From assembly GCF_036231945.1 (NCBI RefSeq), contig NZ_CP109599.1:992001-1056000 (forward strand): a DNA stretch of 64,000 bases, in the 5' to 3' direction. Shown here piece after piece: positions 1-7,513 of the stretch. A model generated the notes under the pieces. The model saw only the letters and a program-made list of their open reading frames with translations. It did no database searches and was not told the origin of the DNA. The stretch comes from Streptomyces sp. NBC_01429. Lineage in GTDB: Bacteria > Actinomycetota > Actinomycetes > Streptomycetales > Streptomycetaceae. Made by a program: the position numbers and the translations under genes. Each line of letters begins with the position of its first letter. Positions within the stretch are counted from its first letter, which is position 1.

Positions 1-582
1 CTGTCGGGTTCGGGCTGGAGCTGCCCGGTCGCGCGTGGTGCGCGACTTCACCCCTAGCCGCTCCGGAGTGTCCGGATCGGCGTACTACCTGGGTCCCCCG
101 CTCCTGCCACACGTGGATGGGTGGATGTGTGGTCCGGTCGGCGGCAGGATTCGGCGTTCCGTCCGGATTGAGGGTGAACGTAAGCGAGTCGGACGGCCGG
201 AACAAGCGGCTGTTTTGAGCCACGGCCCGTCACTCGAATATCACCGAGCACCACCCGTCACCCTGCGTGGACTACGGATCTTCGGTTCCCTTACGAGGTG
301 GCGCTCCCCCTTCCCACCGTCACCACGCAACGTCACGGATATGATCCTGCTCACCCGCGACCTCTCATCTCCCCTGCTAACAGGGCAGGTTATACATAAC
401 ATCGCAATACGGATAGATCCCTATTAGGGCGATATTCGACCTCGTGCGATGTCCGATTGGTGGGCATCTGAATCCTGTCCCGCCGGACCCGATACCTCCG
501 ATCACTCCCGAACGGATGTCGTAGGGTCAGGAGTCGACTTCGTCGGCGAGCCGCGCCGGCGGCAGACACGGAGGAGCACGCC
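1..582. other. Left-edge intergenic region with AT-rich palindromes
   Basis: I see no convincing gene here. The open frames across it have atypical composition and no conserved motif. The first 300 bases hold nothing I recognise. An AT-rich patch at about 372-440 stands out in very GC-rich DNA. It carries three small palindromes: CCCTG-CTAA-CAGGG (372-385), GTTATACATAAC (389-400) and CCCTA-T-TAGGG (419-429). The sequence just before 583 provides a GGAGGAG ribosome-binding site at 570-576 and a possible -10 (TAGGGT) near 522. It is most likely the control region of the phosphatase gene and perhaps of a gene beyond the left edge. Confidence 0.5.
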
Positions 583-1407
583 GTGACGCAGCAGCTTCCG
601 CAAGTCCCGTCGGCAGAACCCCAGCTGTCCGCTGTGCGCAACTTCCGCGACGTGGGCGGCCTGCCGACCACGGACGGCAGGCGGGTGCGCGGCGGCGTCC
701 TCTTCCGCAGCGGCCACCTCGCCCACGCCACCGCCGCCGACGCGGCGTACCTCGCCGGCCTCGGGCTGCACACGGTGTTCGACTTCCGCAACTCCGCCGA
801 TCTGAGGCTGGACGGCTCGGATGTCGAGCTGCCCGGTGTGCGCCACGTGAACATCCCGCTCTCCGACCCGGCCGACGGCGCGGAGTTCTGGCGGATGGTC
901 CGGGACGGCGATCTCGACCAGTTGCGCTCGCTGCTCGCCGAGGGGAAAGCCGCGGCCCGGATGATCGGCTCGTACCGGACGATCATCACGGAGCGCACCG
1001 CCGAGCACAGCCGGGTGCTGCACGCGCTCGCCGAGGAAGCCGTCCCCGCGCTCATGCACTGCGCTGCGGGCAAGGACCGCGCCGGGCTCTCCATCGCGGT
1101 GACCCTGCTGGCGGTCGGGGTCGAGCCCGACGCGATCGAGGCCGACTACCTGATGTCCAACGATCCGCACCGCCGCTACCGGGTGCGCCGCAGCGACAGC
1201 TCCCCGGCCGGGACCTCCCCGGAGGTGATGGAGCTGCTCGGTCCGCTCTTCGACGCCCGCGCCGAGTACCTCGCCGCCGCGTTCGAGAGCATCGAGAAGA
1301 CCTGGGGAACCACCGAGCGCTATCTGACCGAGGGGCTCGGGCTCGCCCCCGAGACGCGCGAGCGGCTGCGCGACCGGCTCCTCGAAGAAGGCGGCGGCAA
1401 CGGCTGA
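583..1407 (+). CDS. Tyrosine-protein phosphatase (protein-tyrosine/serine phosphatase family)
   Basis: This 274-residue cytosolic protein carries the P-loop phosphatase signature HCAAGKDRAG at residues 159-168. The nucleophilic Cys160 and phosphate-binding Arg166 are intact. The N-terminal block RNFRDVGGL (about 19-27) is typical of the actinobacterial and fungal PTP/Siw14-like family that removes phosphate from tyrosine or inositol phosphates. The GTG start at 583 is chosen because GGAGGAG lies 6 bases upstream. The gene stands alone, converging on the small membrane-protein gene that ends at 1423. Its substrate cannot be told from sequence. Confidence 0.9.
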   Translation: MTQQLPQVPSAEPQLSAVRNFRDVGGLPTTDGRRVRGGVLFRSGHLAHATAADAAYLAGLGLHTVFDFRNSADLRLDGSDVELPGVRHVNIPLSDPADGAEFWRMVRDGDLDQLRSLLAEGKAAARMIGSYRTIITERTAEHSRVLHALAEEAVPALMHCAAGKDRAGLSIAVTLLAVGVEPDAIEADYLMSNDPHRRYRVRRSDSSPAGTSPEVMELLGPLFDARAEYLAAAFESIEKTWGTTERYLTEGLGLAPETRERLRDRLLEEGGGNG

Positions 1408-1422
1408 CGGCGCCCCGGCCCG

Positions 1423-1686
1423 CTACCCCTTGGCTCCCAGGGTGAAGAGCAGATAGAGGAAGAAGGCGAGGACATGGCCCGCCACCAGATAGGCGAAGAG
1501 CCGGATGACCAGCCCCATGGGGAACGTCTTCTCCTCGTCCATCACCCGATCGGGCACCCGGTCCGGCGCTCGGTCCGGCGCTCGGTCCGGCACGGTGTCC
1601 GGCGCCGCCTCCGGTTCGGCGGGTTCCGCGGGCTCGGCGGGTCCGGCGGCTTCGGTGGTGGGCACGGTCTTCTCTGTCTCCGGCAT
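1423..1686 (-). CDS. Small single-pass membrane protein (DUF6126-like)
   Basis: An 87-residue protein. Residues 1-50 are low-complexity: PAEP repeats (about 16-26), then PDRA/PDRV repeats (about 33-48). They are followed by one hydrophobic segment (about 58-83) ending in LGAKG. The tail resembles the small Streptomyces family I recall as DUF6126, usually encoded next to a XRE-cupin regulator, as here. It starts 23 bases after that regulator's stop on the same strand, so the two are probably one transcript. The repeats lie in a nucleotide repeat (GCTCGGTCCGGC units, about 1548-1607) and may vary in copy number between strains. Function unknown; a membrane partner or output of the regulator is possible. 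Confidence 0.75.
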   Translation of the reverse strand: MPETEKTVPTTEAAGPAEPAEPAEPEAAPDTVPDRAPDRAPDRVPDRVMDEEKTFPMGLVIRLFAYLVAGHVLAFFLYLLFTLGAKG

Positions 1687-1709
1687 GGTGGCGGACCTCT
1701 CTCGGCAGG

Positions 1710-2333
1710 TCAGCGGCGATGAACCTCGCCGCCGAAGCACAGCTCGGCGGCGGGGCTCTGCAGCAGGGTGTGGACGAAGAGCAGCTCGGTCCCCCCGGGA
1801 CCGGCCGCGGCGATCCGGTGCGGGGTGAGCGAGTCGAAGTGCGCGCTGTCCCCGGGGCCGAGCACATGCGCGGCATCCCCGAGGCTCAGCCGCAGCGGCC
1901 CGTCGAGGACGTAGAGCCACTCCTCCCCCGGGTGTACGCGGACGAGGTCGCCCTGCACCCCGTACGGCACCTGGAGCCGCAGCGGCTGCATGGCTCTGCC
2001 GGGCGCTCCGGCCTGGTGGTACGTCCAGCCGTCGGCCGCCACGGGCTCCATCCGGGCGGCCCGGACTATGGGATCGCGTTCCGACGGCAGCTCCCCGAGG
2101 AGTTCGGAGACGGTCGTACCGTAGATACGGGCCAGCCCGAGCAGCATGGGCAGCGAAGGCTGGCGGCGCCCCGTCTCCAGCCGGGACAGATGGGCGGGCG
2201 AGAGCCCCGCCCGCCGGGCCGCCGCCTCCAGGGTGAGCCGTCGGCCCCGGCGCAGCTCGCGCAGGCGGGGTGCGACGTCGGGCAGCTGGTCGGTGGGGTC
2301 GTCGGGCGGCTCTCCGGCGGGAGGTGTGCTCAT
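1710..2333 (-). CDS. XRE-family transcriptional regulator with C-terminal cupin
   Basis: A 207-residue protein with an N-terminal helix-turn-helix (about 22-80, including ARRAGLSPAHLSRLETGRRQ) and a C-terminal cupin fold (about 120-195, including HPGEEWLYVLDG). XRE-cupin proteins sense a small ligand with the cupin and bind palindromic operators near their own genes. Two near-identical 15-bp palindromes sit directly upstream (2354-2368 and 2374-2388), which suggests autoregulation. The gene lies between the 3' end of the hopanoid operon and the small membrane-protein gene. A link to hopanoid control is possible from position but is not shown by the sequence. Confidence 0.88.
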   Translation of the reverse strand: MSTPPAGEPPDDPTDQLPDVAPRLRELRRGRRLTLEAAARRAGLSPAHLSRLETGRRQPSLPMLLGLARIYGTTVSELLGELPSERDPIVRAARMEPVAADGWTYHQAGAPGRAMQPLRLQVPYGVQGDLVRVHPGEEWLYVLDGPLRLSLGDAAHVLGPGDSAHFDSLTPHRIAAAGPGGTELLFVHTLLQSPAAELCFGGEVHRR

Positions 2334-2353
2334 ACCTCCATTGCGCCAGCATC

Positions 2354-2388
2354 TTTCCTCTGAGGCAAATCCCTTGCCTCAGAGGCAA
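2354..2388. promoter_or_regulatory. Tandem 15-bp palindromic operators upstream of the XRE-cupin gene
   Basis: TTGCCTC-A-GAGGCAA at 2374-2388 is a perfect palindrome. TTTCCTC-T-GAGGCAA at 2354-2368 differs from perfect symmetry at one base. Their centres are 20 bp apart, about two helical turns, so two dimers could bind the same face. They lie 21-55 bp upstream of the XRE start at 2333 and just after the aminotransferase stop at 2409. Autoregulation is inferred from position. Confidence 0.65.
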
Positions 2389-2408
2389 AACGTCGCGTCG
2401 GTCGGCGG

Positions 2409-3803
2409 CTACCTGTTGGCGACCGCCTGCTTCACCAGTGTCTTCCCGAAATCCCACATGAGCCCGCCGCCGCCGTGGGCGTCGTCCATCACGGCCGTGA
2501 AGGCGTCCACGAAGCGGTCGACCTCCCGTTCCCCGATGGTCAGCGGCGGAATCAGCTTGATCACTTCCAGATGGTCGCCGGAGACCTGGGTGAGGATCCG
2601 GTGCTTCTGGAGCAGCGGTACGACCACCATCTGCGCGAAGAGTCCCTTGCGGGCGGCCTGGAGCATGGTCCACCGGCCGCGCAGCCTGATCGAGTCGGGA
2701 CGGCCGAACTCGATGCCGATCATCAGACCCCGGCCGCGTACCTCGTGCAGCAGCTCGTAGCGGTCGACGAGCGCGGCCAGCCGGGTCCTGAGCAGATCAC
2801 CGGTGACGCGCGCGTTCGCCACGGTCCCCTCGTCCTCCATCACGGCGAGGACGGCCAGCCCCGCCGCCATGGCCTGGGCGTTCGAGCCGAAGCTGGCCGA
2901 GTGGACCAGGACCCGGTCCATCGAGGAGTAGACGCGTCTGAAGATCCAGTCCTTGCCGAGGGTCGCGCCGACCGGCACATAGCCGCCGGAGAGCGCCTTC
3001 GCCACGCAGACGAGGTCCGGCTCGACGCCCTCCTCGTGCTGGTACGCGTAGAAGTCGCCGGTCCTGCCGAGACCGGTCTGCACCTCGTCCACGATGAGCA
3101 GTGCCTTGTGGCGGTGCAGCAGCTCCTGGGCGGCGCGCAGAAAGCCGGGCGGCGCCGCGTGCACGCCTTTGCCCTGGATCGGCTCGACCACGAATCCGGC
3201 GACGTCGCCCCGCTTCAACTCCCTTTCCAGCGCGTCGAGATCGCCCATGGGAATCGCCGTGTCGGGCAGCAGTGGCGCGAATCCGTCGCGGAAGCCGTCC
3301 TCGCCGTTGACCGACAGCGAGCCGGTGGTCAGTCCGTGGAAGGCGTGGGCGCAGTAGAGGATCCTGGGCCTGCCGGTGGCGTACCGGGCGAACTTGAGGG
3401 CCGTCTCCACGGCTTCCGTGCCGCTGTTGCCGAAGAACACCCGGTCCAGATGGGGGCTGTGGGTGAGGAGTTCTTCGGCGAGGAGGCCGGGCAGCGGCTG
3501 GCAGTCGAAGCGGGTGAGGTCGGCGAGCGAGGCGTCGAGGACGTCGTGGAGGGCCTTGCGTACGACGGGATGGTGCCGGCCCAGGCCCATCACGCCGAAG
3601 CCGGCCAGCATGTCCAGGTAGTCGTTGCCGTCCTCGTCCCAGAAGTAGGCGCCCTCGGCCCGCTCGTAGACCCGGTCGAAGCCGATGGTGTGCAGCATGC
3701 GCGGGAGCTGGTGGTTGAGATGCCTGGTGTGCAGCTCATAGCGCTCGGCGCCGCGCTCGGCGAGGAGTCTTTGCAGGTCGAAGCCCTTGGGCTCGGTCGT
3801 CAT
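2409..3803 (-). CDS. hpnO: PLP-dependent class III aminotransferase of the hopanoid locus (HpnO-like)
   Basis: A 464-residue fold-type I aminotransferase of the ornithine/diaminobutyrate group. The cofactor-phosphate motif GNSGTEAVE (about 125-133), the DEVQ motif (239-242) and the Schiff-base Lys269 in AKALSGG are all present. In hopanoid loci this enzyme (HpnO-like) is thought to convert ribosylhopane or its aldehyde to 35-aminobacteriohopanetriol. The ATG at 3803 overlaps the end of dxs (stop at 3800), so the two are translationally coupled. It is the last gene of the hopanoid operon. Assignment to amino-hopanoid formation rests on context; a generic acetylornithine-type activity cannot be excluded by sequence alone. 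Confidence 0.82.
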   Translation of the reverse strand: MTTEPKGFDLQRLLAERGAERYELHTRHLNHQLPRMLHTIGFDRVYERAEGAYFWDEDGNDYLDMLAGFGVMGLGRHHPVVRKALHDVLDASLADLTRFDCQPLPGLLAEELLTHSPHLDRVFFGNSGTEAVETALKFARYATGRPRILYCAHAFHGLTTGSLSVNGEDGFRDGFAPLLPDTAIPMGDLDALERELKRGDVAGFVVEPIQGKGVHAAPPGFLRAAQELLHRHKALLIVDEVQTGLGRTGDFYAYQHEEGVEPDLVCVAKALSGGYVPVGATLGKDWIFRRVYSSMDRVLVHSASFGSNAQAMAAGLAVLAVMEDEGTVANARVTGDLLRTRLAALVDRYELLHEVRGRGLMIGIEFGRPDSIRLRGRWTMLQAARKGLFAQMVVVPLLQKHRILTQVSGDHLEVIKLIPPLTIGEREVDRFVDAFTAVMDDAHGGGGLMWDFGKTLVKQAVANR

Positions 3804-5680
3804 TCCTTGTTCTCCTTGGGGCCTAGGGCCGCGCTGATCCGTCCCGCGATCTCCACCGGGGTGAGCCCGATGTCGGCGAGTACCTCGGCGCGCTTGCCGT
3901 GGGCGAGGAACTGTTCGGGGATGCCGAAGGTCCGCAGCGGTACGTCCACACCGGCGTCGCGCAGCGACTGGCCCACGGCCGAACCCACGCCGCCGCTGCG
4001 GCTGTTGTCCTCCACCACGGCGACCAGCCGGTGCCCGGCGGCCAGCGGCGCGAGCTGTTCGTCCACGGGCTTGACCCAGCGCGGGTCCACGACGGTGCAG
4101 CCGACGCCGCGCTCGGCGAGCAGCTCGGCCGCCGCGAGACAGACGGGGGCGAGGGCGCCCACCGAGACGAGCAGCACCTCGGCGTCCTCCGCCCGGCGCA
4201 GCACGTCCATTCCGCCCAGCCGTCCGACGGCCTCGATCGGCCGGCCGGCCGATTCCTTGGCGAACCGTACGACCGTCGGCGCGTCGTCCACGTCGACGGC
4301 CTCGCGCAGCTGGGCCCGCAGCTGGGCGGCGTCGCGCGGGGCGGCGATCCGCAGGCCGGGCACGCACTGGAGGATCGACATGTCCCACATGCCGTTGTGC
4401 GAGGCGCCGTCGGTGCCGGTGACCCCGGCCCGGTCGAGGACGAACGTGACGCCGCAGCGGTGCAGGGCGACGTCCATCAGCACCTGGTCGAAGGCGCGGT
4501 TGAGGAAGGTCGCGTAGACGGCGACGACCGGATGGAGGCCGCCGGTGGCGAGGCCGGCGGCGGAGACCGCCGCGTGCTGCTCGGCGATCCCGACGTCCCA
4601 GACCCGGTCGGGGAAGCGTTCGGCGAACTTCGTCAGCCCGACGGGGTGGAGCATGGCCGCCGTGATCGCCACGACGTCCGGCCGCTCGGCGCCGATCTCG
4701 GCGATCTCGTCCCCGAACACGGAGGTCCAGGACGGGCCGGCCGGCGGGGTCAGGGGCTCGCAGGTGAGCGGGTCCATCGCGCCCACGGTGTGGAAGCGGT
4801 CCGCCTCGTCCTCCAGGGCCGGCGCGTAGCCGCGGCCCTTCTCGGTCAGGCAGTGCACCAGTACGGGTCCGTGGAAGCGTTTCGCCCGCAGGAGGGCGGA
4901 TTCCACGGCGGCGACATCGTGTCCGTCGATCGGTCCGACGTATTTGAGGCCCAGGTCCTCGAACATGCCCTGCGGGGCGAAGGCGTCCTTGAAGCCCTTC
5001 TTGGCGCCGTGCAGCGACTCGTAGAGCGGCCGGCCCACGACGGGGGTGCGCTGGAGGAGGTCCTTGCCCCAGGCGAGGACGTCCTCGTAGCCGTCGGTGG
5101 TACGGAGGGTGGCGAGGTGGTTGGCGAGGCCGCCGATCGTCGGCCCGTAGGACCGTTCGTTGTCGTTGACGACGATGATCAGCGGACGGTCCTTGGCGGC
5201 GGCGATGTTGTTCAGCGCCTCCCAGGCCATACCGCCGGTGAGCGCCCCGTCACCGATGACGGCCACGACGTGTTCGTCCCGGCCGAGCACCTCGCGCGCC
5301 TTGGCGAGGCCGTCGGCCCAGCCGAGCACGGTGGAGGCGTGCGAGTTCTCGATGACGTCGTGCGCGGACTCCTCGCGGGAGGGGTAGCCGGACAGGCCCC
5401 CCTTGCCGCGGAGTTTGGAGAAGTCCTGCCGTCCGGTGAGCAGTTTGTGCACATAGCTCTGATGGCCGGTGTCCCACAGGACGCGGTCGACGGGTGAGTC
5501 GAAGGCCCGGTGCAGGGCGATGGTCAGCTCCACCACCCCGAGGTTGGGCCCGAGATGACCGCCGGTCCTGGCCACCGCGCGGACCAGGAACTCTCTGATG
5601 TCCTCGGCCAGTTCGCCGAGTTGGTCCGTTGTCAGCGCCTTGAGATCGTCCGGCCCCCGGACACTTTCCAGGATCGACAC
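3800..5680 (-). CDS. dxs: 1-deoxy-D-xylulose-5-phosphate synthase
   Basis: A full-length 626-residue thiamine-diphosphate enzyme that condenses pyruvate and glyceraldehyde 3-phosphate, the first step of the MEP isoprenoid pathway. The thiamine-binding GDGALTGG motif starts at residue 143, TGHQSYVHK is near 71-79, and the C-terminal transketolase-like domain includes [15 protein letters not shown]. It is embedded in the hopanoid operon, so it is probably a dedicated second Dxs that boosts precursor supply for squalene. The ATG at 5680 follows a 148-base gap after hpnH, which is unusually wide for this operon. In related loci I recall ispG filling this position. Confidence 0.96.
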   Translation of the reverse strand: MSILESVRGPDDLKALTTDQLGELAEDIREFLVRAVARTGGHLGPNLGVVELTIALHRAFDSPVDRVLWDTGHQSYVHKLLTGRQDFSKLRGKGGLSGYPSREESAHDVIENSHASTVLGWADGLAKAREVLGRDEHVVAVIGDGALTGGMAWEALNNIAAAKDRPLIIVVNDNERSYGPTIGGLANHLATLRTTDGYEDVLAWGKDLLQRTPVVGRPLYESLHGAKKGFKDAFAPQGMFEDLGLKYVGPIDGHDVAAVESALLRAKRFHGPVLVHCLTEKGRGYAPALEDEADRFHTVGAMDPLTCEPLTPPAGPSWTSVFGDEIAEIGAERPDVVAITAAMLHPVGLTKFAERFPDRVWDVGIAEQHAAVSAAGLATGGLHPVVAVYATFLNRAFDQVLMDVALHRCGVTFVLDRAGVTGTDGASHNGMWDMSILQCVPGLRIAAPRDAAQLRAQLREAVDVDDAPTVVRFAKESAGRPIEAVGRLGGMDVLRRAEDAEVLLVSVGALAPVCLAAAELLAERGVGCTVVDPRWVKPVDEQLAPLAAGHRLVAVVEDNSRSGGVGSAVGQSLRDAGVDVPLRTFGIPEQFLAHGKRAEVLADIGLTPVEIAGRISAALGPKENKE

Positions 5681-5828
5681 GTGCGGCCCCCTCTCGGATA
5701 CGTTTCACCTCACGGTGGCGGCGGGCAGCCACCGACGGCGGGCCCCCTGCCCTCCCGGGCCCGCGGTGACCGCCGGGCCGGTCGCGCGGGGTCCCCCCGG
5801 CGCGACCGGCTCTCCGGCGGTCATGACG
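5681..5828 (-). other. Gap in the hopanoid operon where ispG is expected, with a 39-codon ORF
   Basis: This 148-base stretch separates hpnH and dxs, whereas most other junctions in the operon overlap or nearly touch. A minus-strand ATG at 5824, 4 bases after the hpnH stop, opens a 39-codon frame ending at 5705 (starting MTAGEPVAP). Its composition is Gly/Pro/Ala-rich and no domain is recognisable. In the S. coelicolor locus, as I recall it, ispG (HMBPP synthase) lies exactly here. The short frame could be a deletion scar, a spurious ORF or a very short peptide gene. I favour a deletion scar or plain spacer. Confidence 0.35.
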
Positions 5829-6848
5829 TCACCGCGTCCCGACGACCGTCTCGCGAGCCGCCCGCAGGGACTCCTTCAGCGAGCCCATGGTGGCGAGGAC
5901 GGCGGTCGGCTCGTAGCCGCAGTGCGCCATGCAGTTGGCGCAGCGCGGGTCCTTGCCGCGGCCGTACTTGCTCCAGTCGGTCTCCTCGACGAGCTGACGG
6001 TACGTCGGCACATACCCGTCGCTCATCAGGTAGCAGGGCCGCTGCCAGCCGAAGAGCGAGTAGTTGGGGATGGCCCACGCCGTGCACGGGAAGTCGGCCT
6101 TGCCTTCGAGGAAGTCCAGGAACAGCGGCGAGTGGTTCAGCCGCCAGCGTCCCCTGTTGCCGCCGGAGAACGCCTTCTTGAACAGCTCCCTGGTCTGCTC
6201 GACACCCAGGAAGTGCTCCTGGTCGGGGGCCTTCTCGTAGGCGTAGGCGGGCGAGATCATCATCTCGTCCACCTTCAGGTCGTCATTGAGGTAGTTGAGC
6301 ACCTCGATGATCGTCTGCGGTGTGTCGGTGTTGAAGAAGGTGGAGTTGGTGGTCACCCGGAAGCCGCGGCTCTTGGCTTCCTTGATGGCCGCCACGGCCT
6401 CGTCGAACACGCCCTCCTTCGCCACGGACTCGTCGTGCCGCTCGCGCAGCCCGTCGATGTGCACGGCGAAGGCGAAGTACGGCGAGGGGGTGAACTTGTC
6501 CAGCTTCTTGCGCAGCAGCATCGCGTTGGTGCAGAGGAAGATGTACTTCCGCTTGGCCACCAGCTGACGGACGATCTCGTCGATCTGCGGATGCATCAGC
6601 GGCTCACCGCCGGCGATGGAGACCATCGGCGCGCCGGACTCCAGCACCGCCCCGACGGCCTGGGCGACGGGCATGCGCTGCTTCAGGACCCCGGCGGGGT
6701 GCTGGATCTTCCCGCAGCCCTCGCAGGCCAGATTGCAGGCGAAGAGGGGTTCCAGCTCGACAATGAGCGGGAACTTCTCACGCTTGCGCAGCTTCTGTTC
6801 GAAGAGATACGTCCCGACCCTGATGGTCTGACGGAGCGGCATGGCCAT
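5829..6848 (-). CDS. hpnH: Hopanoid biosynthesis radical SAM protein HpnH (adenosylhopane synthase)
   Basis: A 339-residue radical S-adenosylmethionine enzyme. It joins a 5'-deoxyadenosyl group to diploptene to give adenosylhopane, the entry step to side-chain hopanoids. The cluster-binding CxxxCxxC motif is Cys38, Cys42, Cys45 (ACNLACEGC). Glycine-rich SIAGGEPLM follows, and a Cys-rich C-terminal motif CANCMAHCGYEP is present. The start at 6848 is supported by a very strong GGAGGTGA site, which also contains the hpnG stop codon. It lies 5 bases downstream of hpnG. Length and motifs match the family well. Confidence 0.95.
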   Translation of the reverse strand: MAMPLRQTIRVGTYLFEQKLRKREKFPLIVELEPLFACNLACEGCGKIQHPAGVLKQRMPVAQAVGAVLESGAPMVSIAGGEPLMHPQIDEIVRQLVAKRKYIFLCTNAMLLRKKLDKFTPSPYFAFAVHIDGLRERHDESVAKEGVFDEAVAAIKEAKSRGFRVTTNSTFFNTDTPQTIIEVLNYLNDDLKVDEMMISPAYAYEKAPDQEHFLGVEQTRELFKKAFSGGNRGRWRLNHSPLFLDFLEGKADFPCTAWAIPNYSLFGWQRPCYLMSDGYVPTYRQLVEETDWSKYGRGKDPRCANCMAHCGYEPTAVLATMGSLKESLRAARETVVGTR

Positions 6849-6853
6849 CTAGC

Positions 6854-7513
6854 TCACCTCCTGGGGAGCAGCAAAGAACGGTGCCATTCATGAAAAGCAG
6901 GAAAGACGGCACGAAGAACACGAAAGGCTGATATTCCACCGCGCACTGTGCCAATACGGACCAGCTCATGCTCTGGAGCGTCCACGATCACCCGGACGGC
7001 CGCAACCGGGCGGGGGCCGGACGCCAGCGCGCTGTGCAGCGTGGCGGCGGACTCCATGTCCACCGCGAGCGCCCCGGTGGCGCGCAGCGCCGCCCGCTCC
7101 CGGCCCCGTACCACGTGGTCGGAGCCGGTCAGCGGCCCGGTGTGGACCGTGTGCCCGGGTACGGCCCTGACCAGGGCGTCGACGAGCGGCCCCGTCCCCG
7201 TACAGGGGATGGTGCCCCGCGGGCCCCGGGTCTCCTCGGCGACGATCAGGTCACCCGGGCGCATCCCCGGGGCGAGCCCGGCACAGAATCCGGACGCGAT
7301 GACGGCCGCGTCCCGGTGCGCGGGCTCGCCGAGCGCGCGTGCCACTGCGCGCTCGGCGTTCCTGGGCCCCATGCCCGTACGCACCACGGTCACCGGTCCG
7401 GCCGCCTCGCCCCGGCCGCCGCGCAGGGCGAGGCGTTCGATGGAGAGCGCGCAGGCGATCAGGAGCGAGGTGGGCGGAGCGGGACGGGGCGACGGCCCCG
7501 AGGACCGCTCCAT
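6854..7513 (-). CDS. hpnG: Hopanoid-associated phosphorylase/nucleosidase HpnG
   Basis: A 219-residue member of the purine-nucleoside phosphorylase family. In hopanoid pathways HpnG removes adenine from adenosylhopane to give ribosylhopane. It shows the family core SGFCAGLAPGMRPGDLIVAEE (split around residue 70-90) and the ribose/purine site motif VDMESAA near residue 155-161. The ATG at 7513 overlaps the shc stop (TGATG), showing translational coupling. Its own stop lies inside the ribosome-binding site of hpnH. The protein is short for the superfamily but normal for HpnG. Confidence 0.88.
   Translation of the reverse strand: MERSSGPSPRPAPPTSLLIACALSIERLALRGGRGEAAGPVTVVRTGMGPRNAERAVARALGEPAHRDAAVIASGFCAGLAPGMRPGDLIVAEETRGPRGTIPCTGTGPLVDALVRAVPGHTVHTGPLTGSDHVVRGRERAALRATGALAVDMESAATLHSALASGPRPVAAVRVIVDAPEHELVRIGTVRGGISAFRVLRAVFPAFHEWHRSLLLPRR

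Noticed and set aside
35..427. 130-codon plus-strand frame at the left edge
   Set aside because: No ribosome-binding site, no recognisable motif, and it runs into the AT-rich palindromic region.
2475..4517. 680-codon plus-strand open frame
   Set aside because: It is antisense to the aminotransferase and dxs, has no conserved domain and is explained by high G+C keeping the opposite strand open.
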